From contig JAUJNY010000001.1 of the NCBI GenBank assembly GCA_030447955.1, positions 844,023-908,022 on the forward strand: a stretch of DNA of 64,000 nt, written 5' to 3'. Below, in pieces: positions 53,686 to 64,000 of the stretch (the first letter of the stretch is position 1; the number at the start of each line of letters is the position of its first letter). The notes beneath the pieces are model-generated. The model was not told the origin of the DNA, searched no databases, and saw only the letters and a program-made list of their open reading frames with translations. The translations under genes were made by a program, and so were the position numbers. Source of the stretch: Jiangellales bacterium (GTDB lineage: Bacteria > Actinomycetota > Actinomycetes > Jiangellales > Jiangellaceae).

Positions 53686-54321
53686 GTGGACGCACGCGTG
53701 CTCGCCGTCAACGTCGTACACGCTCTCATCCCCGACGCGAGCGGGCACCTGGACCGCACGGCCATCGACAAGCGCCCGGTCGGCGGAGCAGTGCCCGTAC
53801 ACCGGCTCGGGCTCGCCGGCGACCAGCAGTACGACACCCGCCACCACGGAGGGCCCGACCAGGCCGTCTACGCCTACGCTCGGGAGGACGCCGCCTGGTG
53901 GGAGCAGGAGCTGGGCCGCGAGATCGGCCCCGGCCAGTTCGGCGAGAACCTCACCACCGAGGGCCTCGACGTGACGGGCGCGGTGATCGGGGAGCGCTGG
54001 CGTATCGGCACCAGCCTGCTCCAGGTCCGGGTCCCGCGGATCCCGTGCTCGACGTTCCAGGCGTACTGGGGCGTGCCGCGGCTGGTCAAGCGGTTCACCC
54101 GCCACGGGGCGCCCGGGGCCTACCTGTCCGTCCTCGAGGAGGGTGAGCTGACCGCCGGTGACCGGGTCGAGGTCGTCCATCGGCCGGCGCACGGCGTCTC
54201 GCTGGGTGAGCTCTTCCGCGCGCTGACCGACGATGCGTCCCAGGCGCCGCGGGCGCTGGACGCGGGAGCGGACCTCACCGACGAGGCGCGCCGCACCTTG
54301 CTGCGGCGATCCGCCGGCTGA
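53686..54321 (+). CDS. MOSC-domain protein (YiiM-like)
   Basis: Protein of 211 residues with the MOSC domain: VPVHRLGLAGDQQYDTRHHGGPDQAVYAY, then GQFGENLTTEGLDV and the Cys region VRVPRIPCSTFQ, where the conserved Cys could bind molybdenum cofactor or a sulfur donor. Relatives detoxify N-hydroxylated compounds. GTG at 53686 gives an N-terminus close to relatives. It is divergent from the oxidoreductase and 9 bases ahead of the glycosyltransferase. Confidence 0.86.
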   Translation: MDARVLAVNVVHALIPDASGHLDRTAIDKRPVGGAVPVHRLGLAGDQQYDTRHHGGPDQAVYAYAREDAAWWEQELGREIGPGQFGENLTTEGLDVTGAVIGERWRIGTSLLQVRVPRIPCSTFQAYWGVPRLVKRFTRHGAPGAYLSVLEEGELTAGDRVEVVHRPAHGVSLGELFRALTDDASQAPRALDAGADLTDEARRTLLRRSAG

Positions 54322-54330
54322 GCGTCCGGC

Positions 54331-55545
54331 GTGCGGATCCTGCAGGCCGCCAACTTCGTCGCACCGCACTCCGGCGGCATCCGCACCATGCTGCGCCACC
54401 TCGCCGCCGGCTACGCCGCGGCCGGCCACGAGGTGCTCGTCCTCATCCCGGGCCGGTGTGACCGACTCACCACGACGGCGTACGGCCGGTTGGTCGAGGT
54501 TGCGGCGCCGGTGGTCCCGGGCAGCGGCGGGTATCGCGTCATCACGCGCTGGGACCGGGTACGCAGGTTCCTCGATTCGGCAGCCCCCCTCGACGTGGTC
54601 GAGGTCTCCGACAAGCTCACGTTGAGCCGGATCGGGCCGTGGGCGCGCCGCCGCGGTGTCGGATCCGTCGTGTTCTCCCATGAGCGGCTGGACGCGCTGC
54701 TCGGCTTCCACCTGGGCCGGTGGCTGCCAGCGACAGCCACCTCCAGCCTGGCCGACACCTGGAACCGCCGGCTGGCGCGCAACTTCGACACGGTGGTGTG
54801 CACGACCCGATGGGCGGCGGAGGAGTTCGAGCGGCTGGGGGGCCTCGCCCGGCTCGCCCACGTACCGCTGGGGATCGACCTCGACACGTTCGCGCCGCGC
54901 CGCCGCGACGAGGAGCTGCGGCAGCGGCTGCTGCAGGGGGCGCAGGTGCTGGTGGCCTGCGCCGTACGGCTGTCCGCGGAAAAGCGGCCCGACCTGCTCG
55001 TCCCGGCGCTCGTTGAGCTGCGCCGGCGCGGCGTCGACGCGCGCCTGGTGATCTGCGGCGACGGTCCGCTGCGGGGGGCGGTGGAGCGGCAGGCGGCCGG
55101 ACACCCGGTGACGCTCATGGGCTTCGTCGCCGAGCGCCCGGATCTGGCGCGCCTGCTGGCCAGCGCGGACGTCGCCGTCGCGCCGGGACCGTACGAGACG
55201 TTCGGGCTCGCCGCGCTGGAGGCCATGGCCTGCGGCACCCCGGTCGTCGCGTCGGCGTCGGGTGCGCTGCCCGAGCTCGTCCGGCCCGGCTGCGGGCTGA
55301 CCGCCGCGAGCGACCCCACCGCGATGGCCGTGGCGCTGGCGCAGGTGCTCTCGACACCCGGCTTGCGGCCGGACGGCCCGCGCCGGCGAGCCGAGGACTT
55401 CTCCTGGGACGCCACTGTCGCCGGGATGCTCGCGGTACACGGGCTGGACGCAAGGTCGCGGACTGGTGGGGAGGCTCCCGCCGAGGCGCCCGGCTCACTA
55501 CGGTGGCAGCACGGGAACCGGGGTACGCGCCGCAGGGTGCGCTGA
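54331..55545 (+). CDS. GT4-family glycosyltransferase
   Basis: Retaining glycosyltransferase of GT-B fold, 404 residues. The N-terminal domain opens RILQAANFVAPHSGGIRTML; the C-terminal nucleotide-sugar domain has RLSAEKRPDLLVPAL and the EX7E-type PGPYETFGLAALEAMACGTPVV. The donor and acceptor are unknown; relatives make mannose-containing glycolipids. It starts at GTG. The last 40 residues are basic and probably disordered. It may be cotranscribed with the acyl-CoA synthetase 22 bases on. Confidence 0.88.
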   Translation: MRILQAANFVAPHSGGIRTMLRHLAAGYAAAGHEVLVLIPGRCDRLTTTAYGRLVEVAAPVVPGSGGYRVITRWDRVRRFLDSAAPLDVVEVSDKLTLSRIGPWARRRGVGSVVFSHERLDALLGFHLGRWLPATATSSLADTWNRRLARNFDTVVCTTRWAAEEFERLGGLARLAHVPLGIDLDTFAPRRRDEELRQRLLQGAQVLVACAVRLSAEKRPDLLVPALVELRRRGVDARLVICGDGPLRGAVERQAAGHPVTLMGFVAERPDLARLLASADVAVAPGPYETFGLAALEAMACGTPVVASASGALPELVRPGCGLTAASDPTAMAVALAQVLSTPGLRPDGPRRRAEDFSWDATVAGMLAVHGLDARSRTGGEAPAEAPGSLRWQHGNRGTRRRVR

Positions 55546-55567
55546 CGCCCCGTCGAGGGAGGCTCAG

Positions 55568-57433
<1,866 letters not shown>

Positions 57434-57489
57434 CGGTCTGGACGCCGGCGCCTGACGGCCGCGCGTGCGAGCATCGCCCCGCTCGCCGC

Positions 57490-57541
57490 TGATCCACTGC
57501 GATTTGGTGTGCGCGTAGGCGCTCGCGAGCGCAGTGGATCA
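57490..57541. repeat. 12-bp perfect inverted repeat with nested palindrome
   Basis: TGATCCACTGCG (57490-57501) is repeated inverted at 57530-57541. Between the arms lies GCGCTCGCGAGCGC, itself a 14-bp palindrome. It sits 57 bases after the acyl-CoA synthetase stop. It could serve as a terminator or as an end or attachment structure of the element that follows. Confidence 0.55.
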
Positions 57542-57591
57542 AGCGTCGAGTGCCGCCACAGCCACTGATCGGCGTTTCGGAGGCGGCGGTT

Positions 57592-57615
57592 CGCAAGCGC
57601 CTGCGGGCGCTTGCG
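57592..57615. terminator. Strong GC hairpin between convergent genes
   Basis: CGCAAGCGCC, loop TGCG, GGCGCTTGCG: a perfect 10-bp stem with a tetraloop. There is no T run, but it lies between a plus-strand gene end and the minus-strand integrase fragment, and would fold on either transcript. The rest of 57434-57990 holds no intact gene. Confidence 0.45.
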
Positions 57616-57638
57616 CACGGTGACGCACTGGCCCTTCG

Positions 57639-57790
57639 CTAGGTGCTCACCACGGCGGGGCGGTCGAGCTTCTTGTGACGGTTGTAGCACCGGGTGAGCG
57701 GATCGGCATGGCCGAAGAGCGTCCTGCACGTCTTGGAGGCCCGCACCCGAGCGCAGGGCCTCGGTCGCAAAGGACGTTGAAGGCCAGGTC
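57639..57790 (-). pseudogene. 3' fragment of a tyrosine recombinase/integrase
   Basis: The minus strand reads FATEALRSGAGLQDVQDAL and then, after a small frame slip, HADPLTRCYNRHKKLDRPAV and a stop at 57639. These are the last conserved blocks of a phage-type integrase (the H/RH helix, the GHAD His and the Tyr nucleophile region). They match the end of the integrase at 61468-62438 (LQDVQDALGHADPRTTRRYDR) but are not identical. The catalytic N-terminal parts are gone. Confidence 0.65.
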
Positions 57791-57990
57791 GTCGGTGGTC
57801 TCGTCCCGGGCTGACGGTGGAATTGGCGTTGCTGGCGTTGAGTTCCGTCGAATGCGCCCGCGACGTGCAAGTGCTGACCGAGTGGCCGGCCCCGACGAGA
57901 AGCGAAGGAGGGCAGCCGCCGTCACGGTCTGATGTGGTCCGCGTTACACGCAATGGTGCAGGCGCGCATGCCGCCGGTGGCGCATGGACC

Positions 57991-59418
57991 TCAGACGACG
58001 TCGAGGAGCAGGCCAGGATCGTGGTGGGAATCATTGCCGGCGGCGGCGTCTGCGGCGGCGAGGCGCTCGACGGCTCGACGCAGGACCTCCGGGGGCTGCG
58101 TGAAGGGCAGTCGTAGCCGGTCGTCGAGCGCGTGGCCGCTGCCGAACCTGGGGCCGGCGGCGAGACGCAGCCCGTGGTCGGCGGCGGCGGCCGCGAGCGC
58201 GGTCGATCGCTTGGACGGCAGCTGGCACCACAGCACGAGCCCTCCCGCGGGCACTGGCACATGCCACGCCGGCAGGTGCTCCCCCAGCGCGGCGACGAGT
58301 GCTGCCCGGGCCTGCCAGAGCCCGTCCCGGCGTGCCTCGAGTGCGGCGTCGGCTCCGTCGAGCAGGTGGCAGGCCGCGAGCTGCTCGAGCACCGGCCCAG
58401 ACATCTGGGTCAGGACGGCGGCGGCCGTCAGCTGCTGCACGATGTCGGTGTCGGCGCGGACCCAGCCAATGCGCAGCCCGCCCCAGAACGCTTTGCTCAG
58501 GCTGCCAACCGAGACGTGGCCGGCGCCGTGCGCCGCCAGCGGCGCGTCAGGCAGGGCGTCGAGGCCGAGCTCGACGTTGGTCTCGTCCACTACCGCGACG
58601 GTCCCGGCGTCGTGCAGGGCGCGGGCGAGCCGCTCACGTCCGGTGGCGTCCAGGAGCAGCCCGGTGGGGTTCTGGAAGTCCGGCATCAGGTAGGCCGCCG
58701 CCGGTCGGGTCTCGCGCAGAGCGGCCTCCACAGCGTCCAGCCACGCGTCGGAGTCCTCGGCGGCCAACGCCACCGGCACCGTCCGCACGCCCAGGGCGCG
58801 GGCGGCGTCCACCGCGTTCGGGTAAGTGGGCTGCTCAATCAGCAGGCGGTCGGCGCGGCGCAGCAGCGCTTGGAACGTCACAGCCAGCCCGTGCAGAGCG
58901 CCGCCGGTGACCAGGACCTGCTCCGGTGTCGTCGGCAGCCCTCGGGCGGTGTAGCGGTCCGCGATCCGCGCCCGCAGCTCGGGCAGGCCGGCCGGGTGGT
59001 ACCCGTGGGACGTAAGCAGTCGCGGCAGGTCCTGCAAGGCGGCGGCGTAGGCGGCCGGCACCTCCGGCGGCGCGGACGGAGCGGCGTGCGCCAGGTCTAT
59101 CCTGTGGTCATCGGCGGGCGCCGGCACCCATGGCCCGGGCTGCGGCCCAGCAGGCAACGTCGTCCACGTGCCGGCCCCCCGGCGCGAGGCCGCCCAGCCG
59201 TCCTCGCGCAGCCGTGTGTACGCCGACGTGACGGTGACCCGGCTGAGCTGCAACGCAGCCGCTAGGTCGCGCTCGGCCGGCAGCCGCGCGCCGACCGGGA
59301 GCCGCCCGTCCCCGATCAGCAGGCGCACCCGGGACGACAGCGCCAGGAACAGCGGCTGCCGGTCGCTGGTCAGGTCACCCAGCAAACCGGCCAGCCGATG
59401 ACTGGAAACGCTCTCCAT
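57991..59418 (-). CDS. MocR-type transcriptional regulator (GntR-aminotransferase fusion), YczR-like
   Basis: Protein of 475 residues. An N-terminal winged helix of GntR type covers about 15-90 (LPVGARLPAERDLAAALQLSRVTVTSAYTRL), then a class I aminotransferase domain with LIEQPTYPNAVDAAR and the PLP Lys in SLSKAFWGGLRIGW near residue 305. Such regulators sense PLP or an aldimine. The divergent partner encodes a YczE-like membrane protein, the known companion of YczR regulators, and an alanine-aminotransferase-like gene follows. The ATG has aaggagtggc ahead. Confidence 0.9.
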   Translation of the reverse strand: MESVSSHRLAGLLGDLTSDRQPLFLALSSRVRLLIGDGRLPVGARLPAERDLAAALQLSRVTVTSAYTRLREDGWAASRRGAGTWTTLPAGPQPGPWVPAPADDHRIDLAHAAPSAPPEVPAAYAAALQDLPRLLTSHGYHPAGLPELRARIADRYTARGLPTTPEQVLVTGGALHGLAVTFQALLRRADRLLIEQPTYPNAVDAARALGVRTVPVALAAEDSDAWLDAVEAALRETRPAAAYLMPDFQNPTGLLLDATGRERLARALHDAGTVAVVDETNVELGLDALPDAPLAAHGAGHVSVGSLSKAFWGGLRIGWVRADTDIVQQLTAAAVLTQMSGPVLEQLAACHLLDGADAALEARRDGLWQARAALVAALGEHLPAWHVPVPAGGLVLWCQLPSKRSTALAAAAADHGLRLAAGPRFGSGHALDDRLRLPFTQPPEVLRRAVERLAAADAAAGNDSHHDPGLLLDVV

Positions 59419-59429
59419 GCCACTCCTTG

Positions 59430-59475
59430 CAGATTGGCCCTATCTGGCCTTTTGCTTGAAGACCAATTTTGCAGC
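59430..59475. promoter_or_regulatory. Candidate MocR operator/promoter between mocR and yczE
   Basis: This short AT-richer stretch carries two direct TGGCC-type half sites (ATTGGCCC and TCTGGCCT) one helical turn apart, and an outer imperfect inverted pair, TGCAGATTGG and CCAATTTTGCA. MocR proteins typically bind direct repeats within such divergent promoters. The spacing and location support a role; binding is inferred. Confidence 0.45.
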
Positions 59476-59486
59476 ATGCTGTTGTC

Positions 59487-60137
59487 ATGGTCCAGTCCGA
59501 CGTCCCACGCCGTCTCCCGGCCCGGCTGCCTCGCCGGCTGGTGCAGCTCTACGTCGGCCTGGTCCTGTATGGGGTGTCGATGGCGCTGATGGTGCGCTCG
59601 TCGCTCGGCGTCATGCCCTGGGACGTGCTGCACCAGGGCCTGGCGCGCCAGCTGGGCTGGTCGCTGGGGCTAGTTACGGTCGTCGTCGGCGTGGCGGTGC
59701 TGCTGGGCTGGATCCCGCTGCGCGAGCGGCCCGGGATTGGGACGATCAGCAACATCTTTGTGATCGGCATCGCCGTCGACGCCGCCCTGGCCGTGCTCAG
59801 CACCCCCGCGGGGCTCCCGGCCCAGCTGGCGCTTGCCGGCGCTGGCATCGCGCTCAACGGGGTGGCGACCGCCGCCTACATCGGGGTACGCCTGGGGTCG
59901 GGCCCCCGCGACGGCCTAATGACGGGACTGGTGCGGCGAACCGGCGGATCGGTGCGCGTCGTGCGCACTGCCATCGAGGTAATTGTCGTCGCGACCGGCT
60001 GGCTGCTGGGCGGGACCCTGGGAGTCGTCACGGTGCTGTACGCCGTCAGCATCGGCCCGCTCGCGCACGCCCTGCTGCCGCGCTTCACCGTGGCCCTGCC
60101 GCAGCCTGCCGGCACGGTCGGCGCAGCGACTCACTGA
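59487..60137 (+). CDS. YczE-family membrane protein
   Basis: Membrane protein of 216 residues with five to six hydrophobic segments and the YczE/YitT-like blocks YVGLVLYGVSMALMVRSSLGVMPWDVL, GIGTISNIFVIGIAVD and IGVRLGSGPRDGLM. Function is not established; relatives next to YczR regulators may be transporters. ATG at 59487 is used; the in-frame TTG at 59469 is inside the candidate operator. The aminotransferase starts about 50 bases downstream. Confidence 0.85.
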   Translation: MVQSDVPRRLPARLPRRLVQLYVGLVLYGVSMALMVRSSLGVMPWDVLHQGLARQLGWSLGLVTVVVGVAVLLGWIPLRERPGIGTISNIFVIGIAVDAALAVLSTPAGLPAQLALAGAGIALNGVATAAYIGVRLGSGPRDGLMTGLVRRTGGSVRVVRTAIEVIVVATGWLLGGTLGVVTVLYAVSIGPLAHALLPRFTVALPQPAGTVGAATH

Positions 60138-60189
60138 CTGCGCTGGCTCAGAAGTCGTAACCCAGGAAGACCCGAATCAAGGACGTCAC

Positions 60190-61400
60190 ATGCAGATCAA
60201 CCAGTCGAGCAAGCTCGCTGGTGTCTGCTACGACATCCGCGGACCGGTACTCGAACACGCCCGGCGCATGGAGCAGCAAGGGCATCGCGTGCTCAAGCTC
60301 AACACCGGCAACCCTGCGCCTTTCGGCTTCGATGCGCCGGAGGAGTTGCTGGTCGACATCGTCTGCAACCTGCCGACCGCACAGGGCTACGGCGACTCCA
60401 AAGGGCTGCTGTCGGCTCGCCGAGCCGTCGTGCAGTATCACGCCGGCAAGGGCATCGACGGGCTGGACGTGGAGGACGTCTACCTCGGCAACGGCGTCTC
60501 CGAGCTGATCGTCATGAGCTTGCAGGCCTTGCTCGACGACGGCGACGAGGTCTTGATCCCGGCCCCCGACTACCCGCTGTGGACCGCGGCTGCACGGCTG
60601 TCCGGCGGTGTGCCCGTCCACTACCTGTGCGACGAGCAGGCCAACTGGTGGCCCGACCTCGACGACCTGGCAGCAAAGATCACCCCCAGGACCCGCGCGC
60701 TCGTCGTCATCAACCCCGACAACCCGACCGGCGCCGTCTACCCCCGCCACGTGCTCCGGGACTCGTCGAGCTTGCCCGCCAGCACAGCCTCGTCGTCCTA
60801 TCCGACGAGATCTACGACAAGATCCTCTACGACGGTACCGAGCACGTAAGCACCGCCGCGCTCGCGCCGGACCTGCTCTGCCTGACCTTCAACGGGCTGT
60901 CCAAGGCGTACCGCGTCGCCGGGTTCCGGTCCGGCTGGATGGTGCTGTCGGGACCTACGCGGCATGCCCAGGGCTACATCGAGGGCCTGGACATCCTCGC
61001 CAACATGCGGCTCTGCCCCAACGTGCCGTCTCAGCACGCCATCGTGACCGCGCTCGGTGGGCACCAGAGCATCTATGACCTGACCCTGCCCGGCGGACGC
61101 CTGCTCGCCCAGCGGAACCGGACTTGGCAACTGCTGAACGAGCTGCCGGGAGTCAGCTGCGTCAAGCCCCTCGGCGCCCTCTACTGCTTTCCCCGGCTGG
61201 ACCCAGCCGTCCACGAGGTCGCCGACGACCAGCAGCTCGTGCTGGACTTGCTGCTGCAAGAACGGATCCTGGTCGTGCAAGGCACCGGCTTCAACTGGCC
61301 GCGCCCCGACCACCTCCGCATCGTCACCCTTCCCCACGTCGAGGACCTTGAGAGGGCGATCCAGCAGATCGGCTCCTTCCTGCAACGCCGCCGCTTGTAG
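60190..61400 (+). CDS. Alanine-aminotransferase-like PLP enzyme, frameshifted in this sequence
   Basis: Class I aminotransferase of the AlaA type, about 403 residues when repaired. It opens MQINQSSKLAGVCYDIRGPV, has LKLNTGNPAPFGF, the PLP Asp/Tyr region VVINPDNPTGAVY, the PLP Lys in FNGLSKAYRVAGFRSGWM and a conserved MRLCPNVPSQHAI. The frame breaks at the G run at 60758-60761: one additional G turns HVLRDSSS into HVLRGLVELARQHSLVVLSDEIYD and restores the protein to its stop at 61400. A homopolymer error is likely. It follows yczE and may be controlled by the MocR protein. Confidence 0.88.
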
Positions 61401-61467
61401 TCGGGGAGCAACAAGACCGGGGCGTCGTTGCAGGCCTGCAATCACAAGTTCATCGAGGACACTTCCA

Positions 61468-62438
61468 TCATGACGGAGTGCCGTCGCCGGTCAGAGCCCC
61501 GGCCAGCAGGTAGTTGGGGGAGCGGTCGAGTTGGTTGCGGTTGCGGTCGTAGCGCCTGGTGGTGCGCGGGTCGGCATGGCCAAGTGCGTCCTGGACGTCT
61601 TGCAGGGCCGCGCCGAGGTGCAAGGACTCCGTCGCGTAGGAGTGGCGCAGGCTGTGCGGGGTCACGCCGGCGGGCAGGCCAGCGGTGCGGCACAGAGGCG
61701 GGCCAGCTGTTCGTGCGCGCTGCGGTACGGGTAGCGAGTCGAGCCGTCGCGAGCGAGGAACAGCGGTCCGCTCGTGCGCTCCTCGAGGTAGGCGTCGAGG
61801 GCTCGGACGACCGGGGGAGCGAGGGCGACGCGGCCGGCCTTGCCTCCCTTGCGCGTCACCTTGAGCACGCGGTGGCCCTGGTCGTGGCTGTAGTCGCGCA
61901 CGTCGGCCCCGAGCGCCTCAGAGATGCGTAGCCCGCAGAAGATCAACACCGACACGAGCGCTGCGGAACGCGGGGAGTGGGCCGCTGCCGCAGCGAGCAG
62001 GCGGCGCAGCTCGTCGGCCGTGAGCCCAATGGCTTGGGACTCGTCGGCCACCTTGGGACGCCGCACCGAGGCAACAGGGGAGTGAGCGAGCACGCCGGCG
62101 TCGTGCAGTCCGTAGTCATAGAAGCCTGCAAGCGCCGAGAGCTTGCGCGCCACGGTGGCAGCAGACGCCGGTCGTCCAGTGCGGGGCTGCGGGTTGGTGG
62201 TCAGGTGACGCACCCAGGCGTCGACATGGTGGCGCTCGGCGGCGAGTGGGTGCACGCCGAGATCCGCGCACCAGGCAGCCCACGCCTGCAAGTCCAGGTG
62301 GTACGCGGTGGCGGTGTTGGCGGGGTGGCCGACAAGCCACGCCGAAGCGAGGCGCAGGAAGGGGTCGTCCTCACGTGAACCCGGCAGTCGGTCGAGCGGC
62401 TCCGGGCGTAAAGGGGGCGCCACGCCGGGGGGGACCAC
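61468..62438 (-). pseudogene. Tyrosine recombinase/integrase, frameshifted
   Basis: Site-specific recombinase. An N-terminal SAM-like core-binding domain (SAWLVGHPANTATAYHLDLQ) is followed by the catalytic domain with the first Arg in FCGLRISEALGADVR, the beta-hairpin Lys region VTRKGGKAGRV, then the HSLRHSYAT box, GHADPRTTRRYDR with His and the nucleophile Tyr. Near 61665 the frame breaks: the first frame ends RLCAAPLACPPA while the true continuation (GLPAGVTPHSLRHS) is in another frame; a duplicated TG pair would explain it. GTG at 62438 is the assumed start; the frame is open to 62546. All catalytic residues are present if repaired. Confidence 0.75.
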
Positions 62439-62454
62439 GCCACGAGGTCGGTGC

Positions 62455-62700
62455 TCAACGGGCCAACCCGTCGACGCGGTGGTTCCACGGCAAGGCCCGC
62501 GAGCGGCGCGCTGCGGACCAGTTCGCCACCTGAGCGATGCGAGCACCCTCGATCGCGTTCAGCGCGGAGGCGGCATGGGGCTTGCATCCCCACACGACGT
62601 CCTGGCGTCGGTCCTCGACGGCCACCACCGCTGCTGCGGGACACGTCGGCTCGTGCTCGGGGCTCAGCGCGCACGGCCGACTGGTGTCGGGCTCGATCAT
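62455..62700 (-). CDS. Hypothetical small protein ahead of the integrase
   Basis: Unrecognised 81-residue frame starting MIEPDTSRPCALSPEHEP and containing VVWGCKPHAASALNAIEGARI. Two Cys and several His residues suggest possible metal binding of the small zinc-protein type often carried by actinobacterial integrative elements. A TAGCGT element lies seven bases ahead of the ATG, suggesting a leaderless transcript. It overlaps the open upstream part of the integrase frame, supporting an integrase start near 62438. Reality of the gene is moderate. Confidence 0.42.
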   Translation of the reverse strand: MIEPDTSRPCALSPEHEPTCPAAAVVAVEDRRQDVVWGCKPHAASALNAIEGARIAQVANWSAARRSRALPWNHRVDGLAR

Positions 62701-62909
62701 GGGTCAGACGCTAGTCGGGGGCTGTGACACCTCCTGGCGAGCAGGATGGGTGTTAGCGCAGGCCGTGGGCGGCGGCCAGGTGGCGGCTTCTATGCAAGCA
62801 ACTCAGCGAAGCGCTCGGGGCGATAGCGCACGCAACCCAAACCGAATCAAGTTTCCGTCGGGGTCGACGTCCGCAGGTACGGCGGGCCAGCAGCGTGCGA
62901 GCATCGCCG

Positions 62910-64000
62910 GGTGCCGTCCGCTCCGCCCACCGGCGACCCTGCGCCGGCCGATGGCGCGCTGCCGACGGCCTCGCTCGCCGGGCTCGGCACCCGGCCCTTC
63001 GGGTTCTACCTCCACGTGCCGTTCTGCGCGACGCGCTGCGGTTACTGCGACTTCAACACCTACACCGCCGCAGAGCTCGGCGGCGCGGGTGCCGCGCCGG
63101 GCGCCTCCCGGGAGACGTGGGCGGACGCCGCGATCGCGGAGGTGCGGCTGGCCCGCCGGGTCCTCGGCGAGACCGACGTGCCGGTGGCCACGGTCTTCTT
63201 CGGGGGCGGCACCCCCACGCTGCTGGCGCCCCGCGACCTCGGCCGGGTGCTCGCCGCCATCGCCGGGGAGTTCGCGCTGGCACCCGACGTCGAGGTGAGC
63301 ACCGAGGCCAACCCGGAGTCGCTGGACGAGCGGTCGCTGGCCGGGCTGGTCGAGCAGGGAATCACCCGCTTGTCCCTCGGCATGCAGAGCGCGAGCGCGC
63401 ACGTGCTCGCCGTGCTGGAGCGCCGGCACACCCCCGGGCGGCCGCAGCGTTGCGTCGCCGCGGCGCGGGCGGCCGGGTTCGGCCAGGTCAGCCTCGACCT
63501 CATCTACGGCACCCCGGGGGAGTCCACGGACGACTGGCGGCGCAGCATCGAAGCGGCGATCGCGGTCCGCCCCGACCACGTGTCGGCGTACGCACTCGTC
63601 GTCGAGGCCGGCACCCGGCTGGCCAACCGCGTCCGGCGGGGTGAGCTGGACGCCCCGGACGAGGACGACCTCGCCGACAAGTACGCGCTCGCCGACGATG
63701 CGCTCAGCGCCAGCGGCTACTCCTGGTATGAGGTGTCGAACTGGTCCAGCGGGATCAGCGCGAGGTGCCGGCACAACCTCGGGTACTGGACCGGTGCCGA
63801 CTGGTGGGGTGCCGGGCCGGGGGCGCACAGCCATGTCGGGGGTACCCGCTGGTGGAACGTCAGGCACCCGGCCGGTTGGGCCGCTCGGCTGGCTGCGGGA
63901 CAGAGCCCGGCGCAGGCCCGTGAGGTGCTCGACGGGCCCACCCGGCGCGTCGAACGCGTCCTGCTCGAGCTGCGGCTCGTGGACGGGCTGCCGCTCAGCG
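62910..64000 (+). CDS. hemW: HemW, radical SAM heme chaperone (3' end outside window)
   Basis: Radical SAM protein related to coproporphyrinogen dehydrogenase; HemW is a heme chaperone rather than the oxidase. A 25-residue variable start precedes FGFYLHVPFCATRCGYCDFNTY with the CxxxCxxC iron-sulfur motif, then VFFGGGTPTLL, STEANPESLDERSL, LSLGMQSASAHVL and a long C-terminal part (WYEVSNWSSGISARCRHNLGYW) that is typical of HemW. The frame is open to the window edge (about 363 codons seen). GTG at 62910 fits relatives. The 209 bases before it hold no gene. Confidence 0.93.

Noticed and set aside
53185-55440. Very long minus-strand frame (751 codons)
   Set aside because: It is the antisense of the MOSC and glycosyltransferase genes, with typical GC-rich shadow composition; no domain is recognisable.
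61428-61441. 14-bp palindrome TTGCAGGCCTGCAA near the integrase end
   Set aside because: Perfect but short. No second copy seen near the other integrase fragment, so it cannot be called an attachment core or operator.

Overview
The window is very GC-rich. Its gene order is that of an actinobacterial core chromosome: tig-clpP1-clpP2-clpX, valS-folC-ndk, mreBCD-mrdA-rodA, rne-rplU-rpmA-obg, nadD-rsfS, leuS, comEA-comEC-holA, rpsT and lepA-hemW. Two tandem clpP genes, RNase E with a very long disordered N-terminus, many GTG starts and ATGA/GTGA stop-start overlaps all fit Actinomycetota. I cannot place it below phylum or class with confidence.

Layout. 0-8 kb: a sensor kinase/response regulator pair beside a small secreted Asp/Arg-repeat protein and a soluble Ser/Thr kinase, then an SGNH hydrolase, a 48-residue acidic protein, a DrrAB-type ABC exporter and a secreted RTX protein. 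8-13 kb: an accessory islet with the wreck of a MobF (TrwC-type) relaxase, an unrecognised coiled-coil protein, a zinc metallopeptidase, a divergent 75-residue protein and an intact IS110-family element. 13-19.3 kb: tRNA-Gly and tRNA-Pro, trigger factor, ClpP1/ClpP2/ClpX, an Ntn-hydrolase-like protein and a membrane protein of 11-residue repeats. 19.3-30 kb: valS, folC, a small membrane protein, ndk and the elongasome operon mreB-mreC-mreD-mrdA-rodA. 30-39.3 kb: two GNAT genes, rne, rplU-rpmA-obg, nadD, rsfS, a phosphatase and tRNA-Ala. 39.4-52.8 kb: an NlpC/P60 hydrolase behind a c-di-AMP (ydaO) riboswitch, leuS behind a leucine attenuator, degV, comEA-comEC-holA, rpsT, an APH-like gene and lepA. 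52.9-62.9 kb: oxidoreductase, MOSC protein, glycosyltransferase and acyl-CoA synthetase. These are followed by a mocR/yczE/alanine-aminotransferase module lying between two same-orientation integrase 3' ends. hemW then runs off the window.

Functional themes are protein quality control (tig, clpP1P2X), cell elongation (mreBCD, PBP2, RodA, a riboswitch-controlled peptidoglycan hydrolase), translation (valS, leuS, ribosomal proteins, obg, rsfS, lepA) and DNA uptake (comEA/comEC).

Three conserved genes (clpX, mreB, the aminotransferase) carry short indels in or beside G runs that break otherwise intact frames. An integrase is also frameshifted. Because ClpX and MreB are normally important, I suspect sequence errors before true pseudogenes. 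The most interesting points are the relaxase remnant with its neighbouring unknown protein/metallopeptidase islet, the IS110 element with a possible bridge-RNA region, the kinase/repeat-protein cluster with a candidate direct-repeat operator, and the two RNA regulators at 40.3-40.9 kb.
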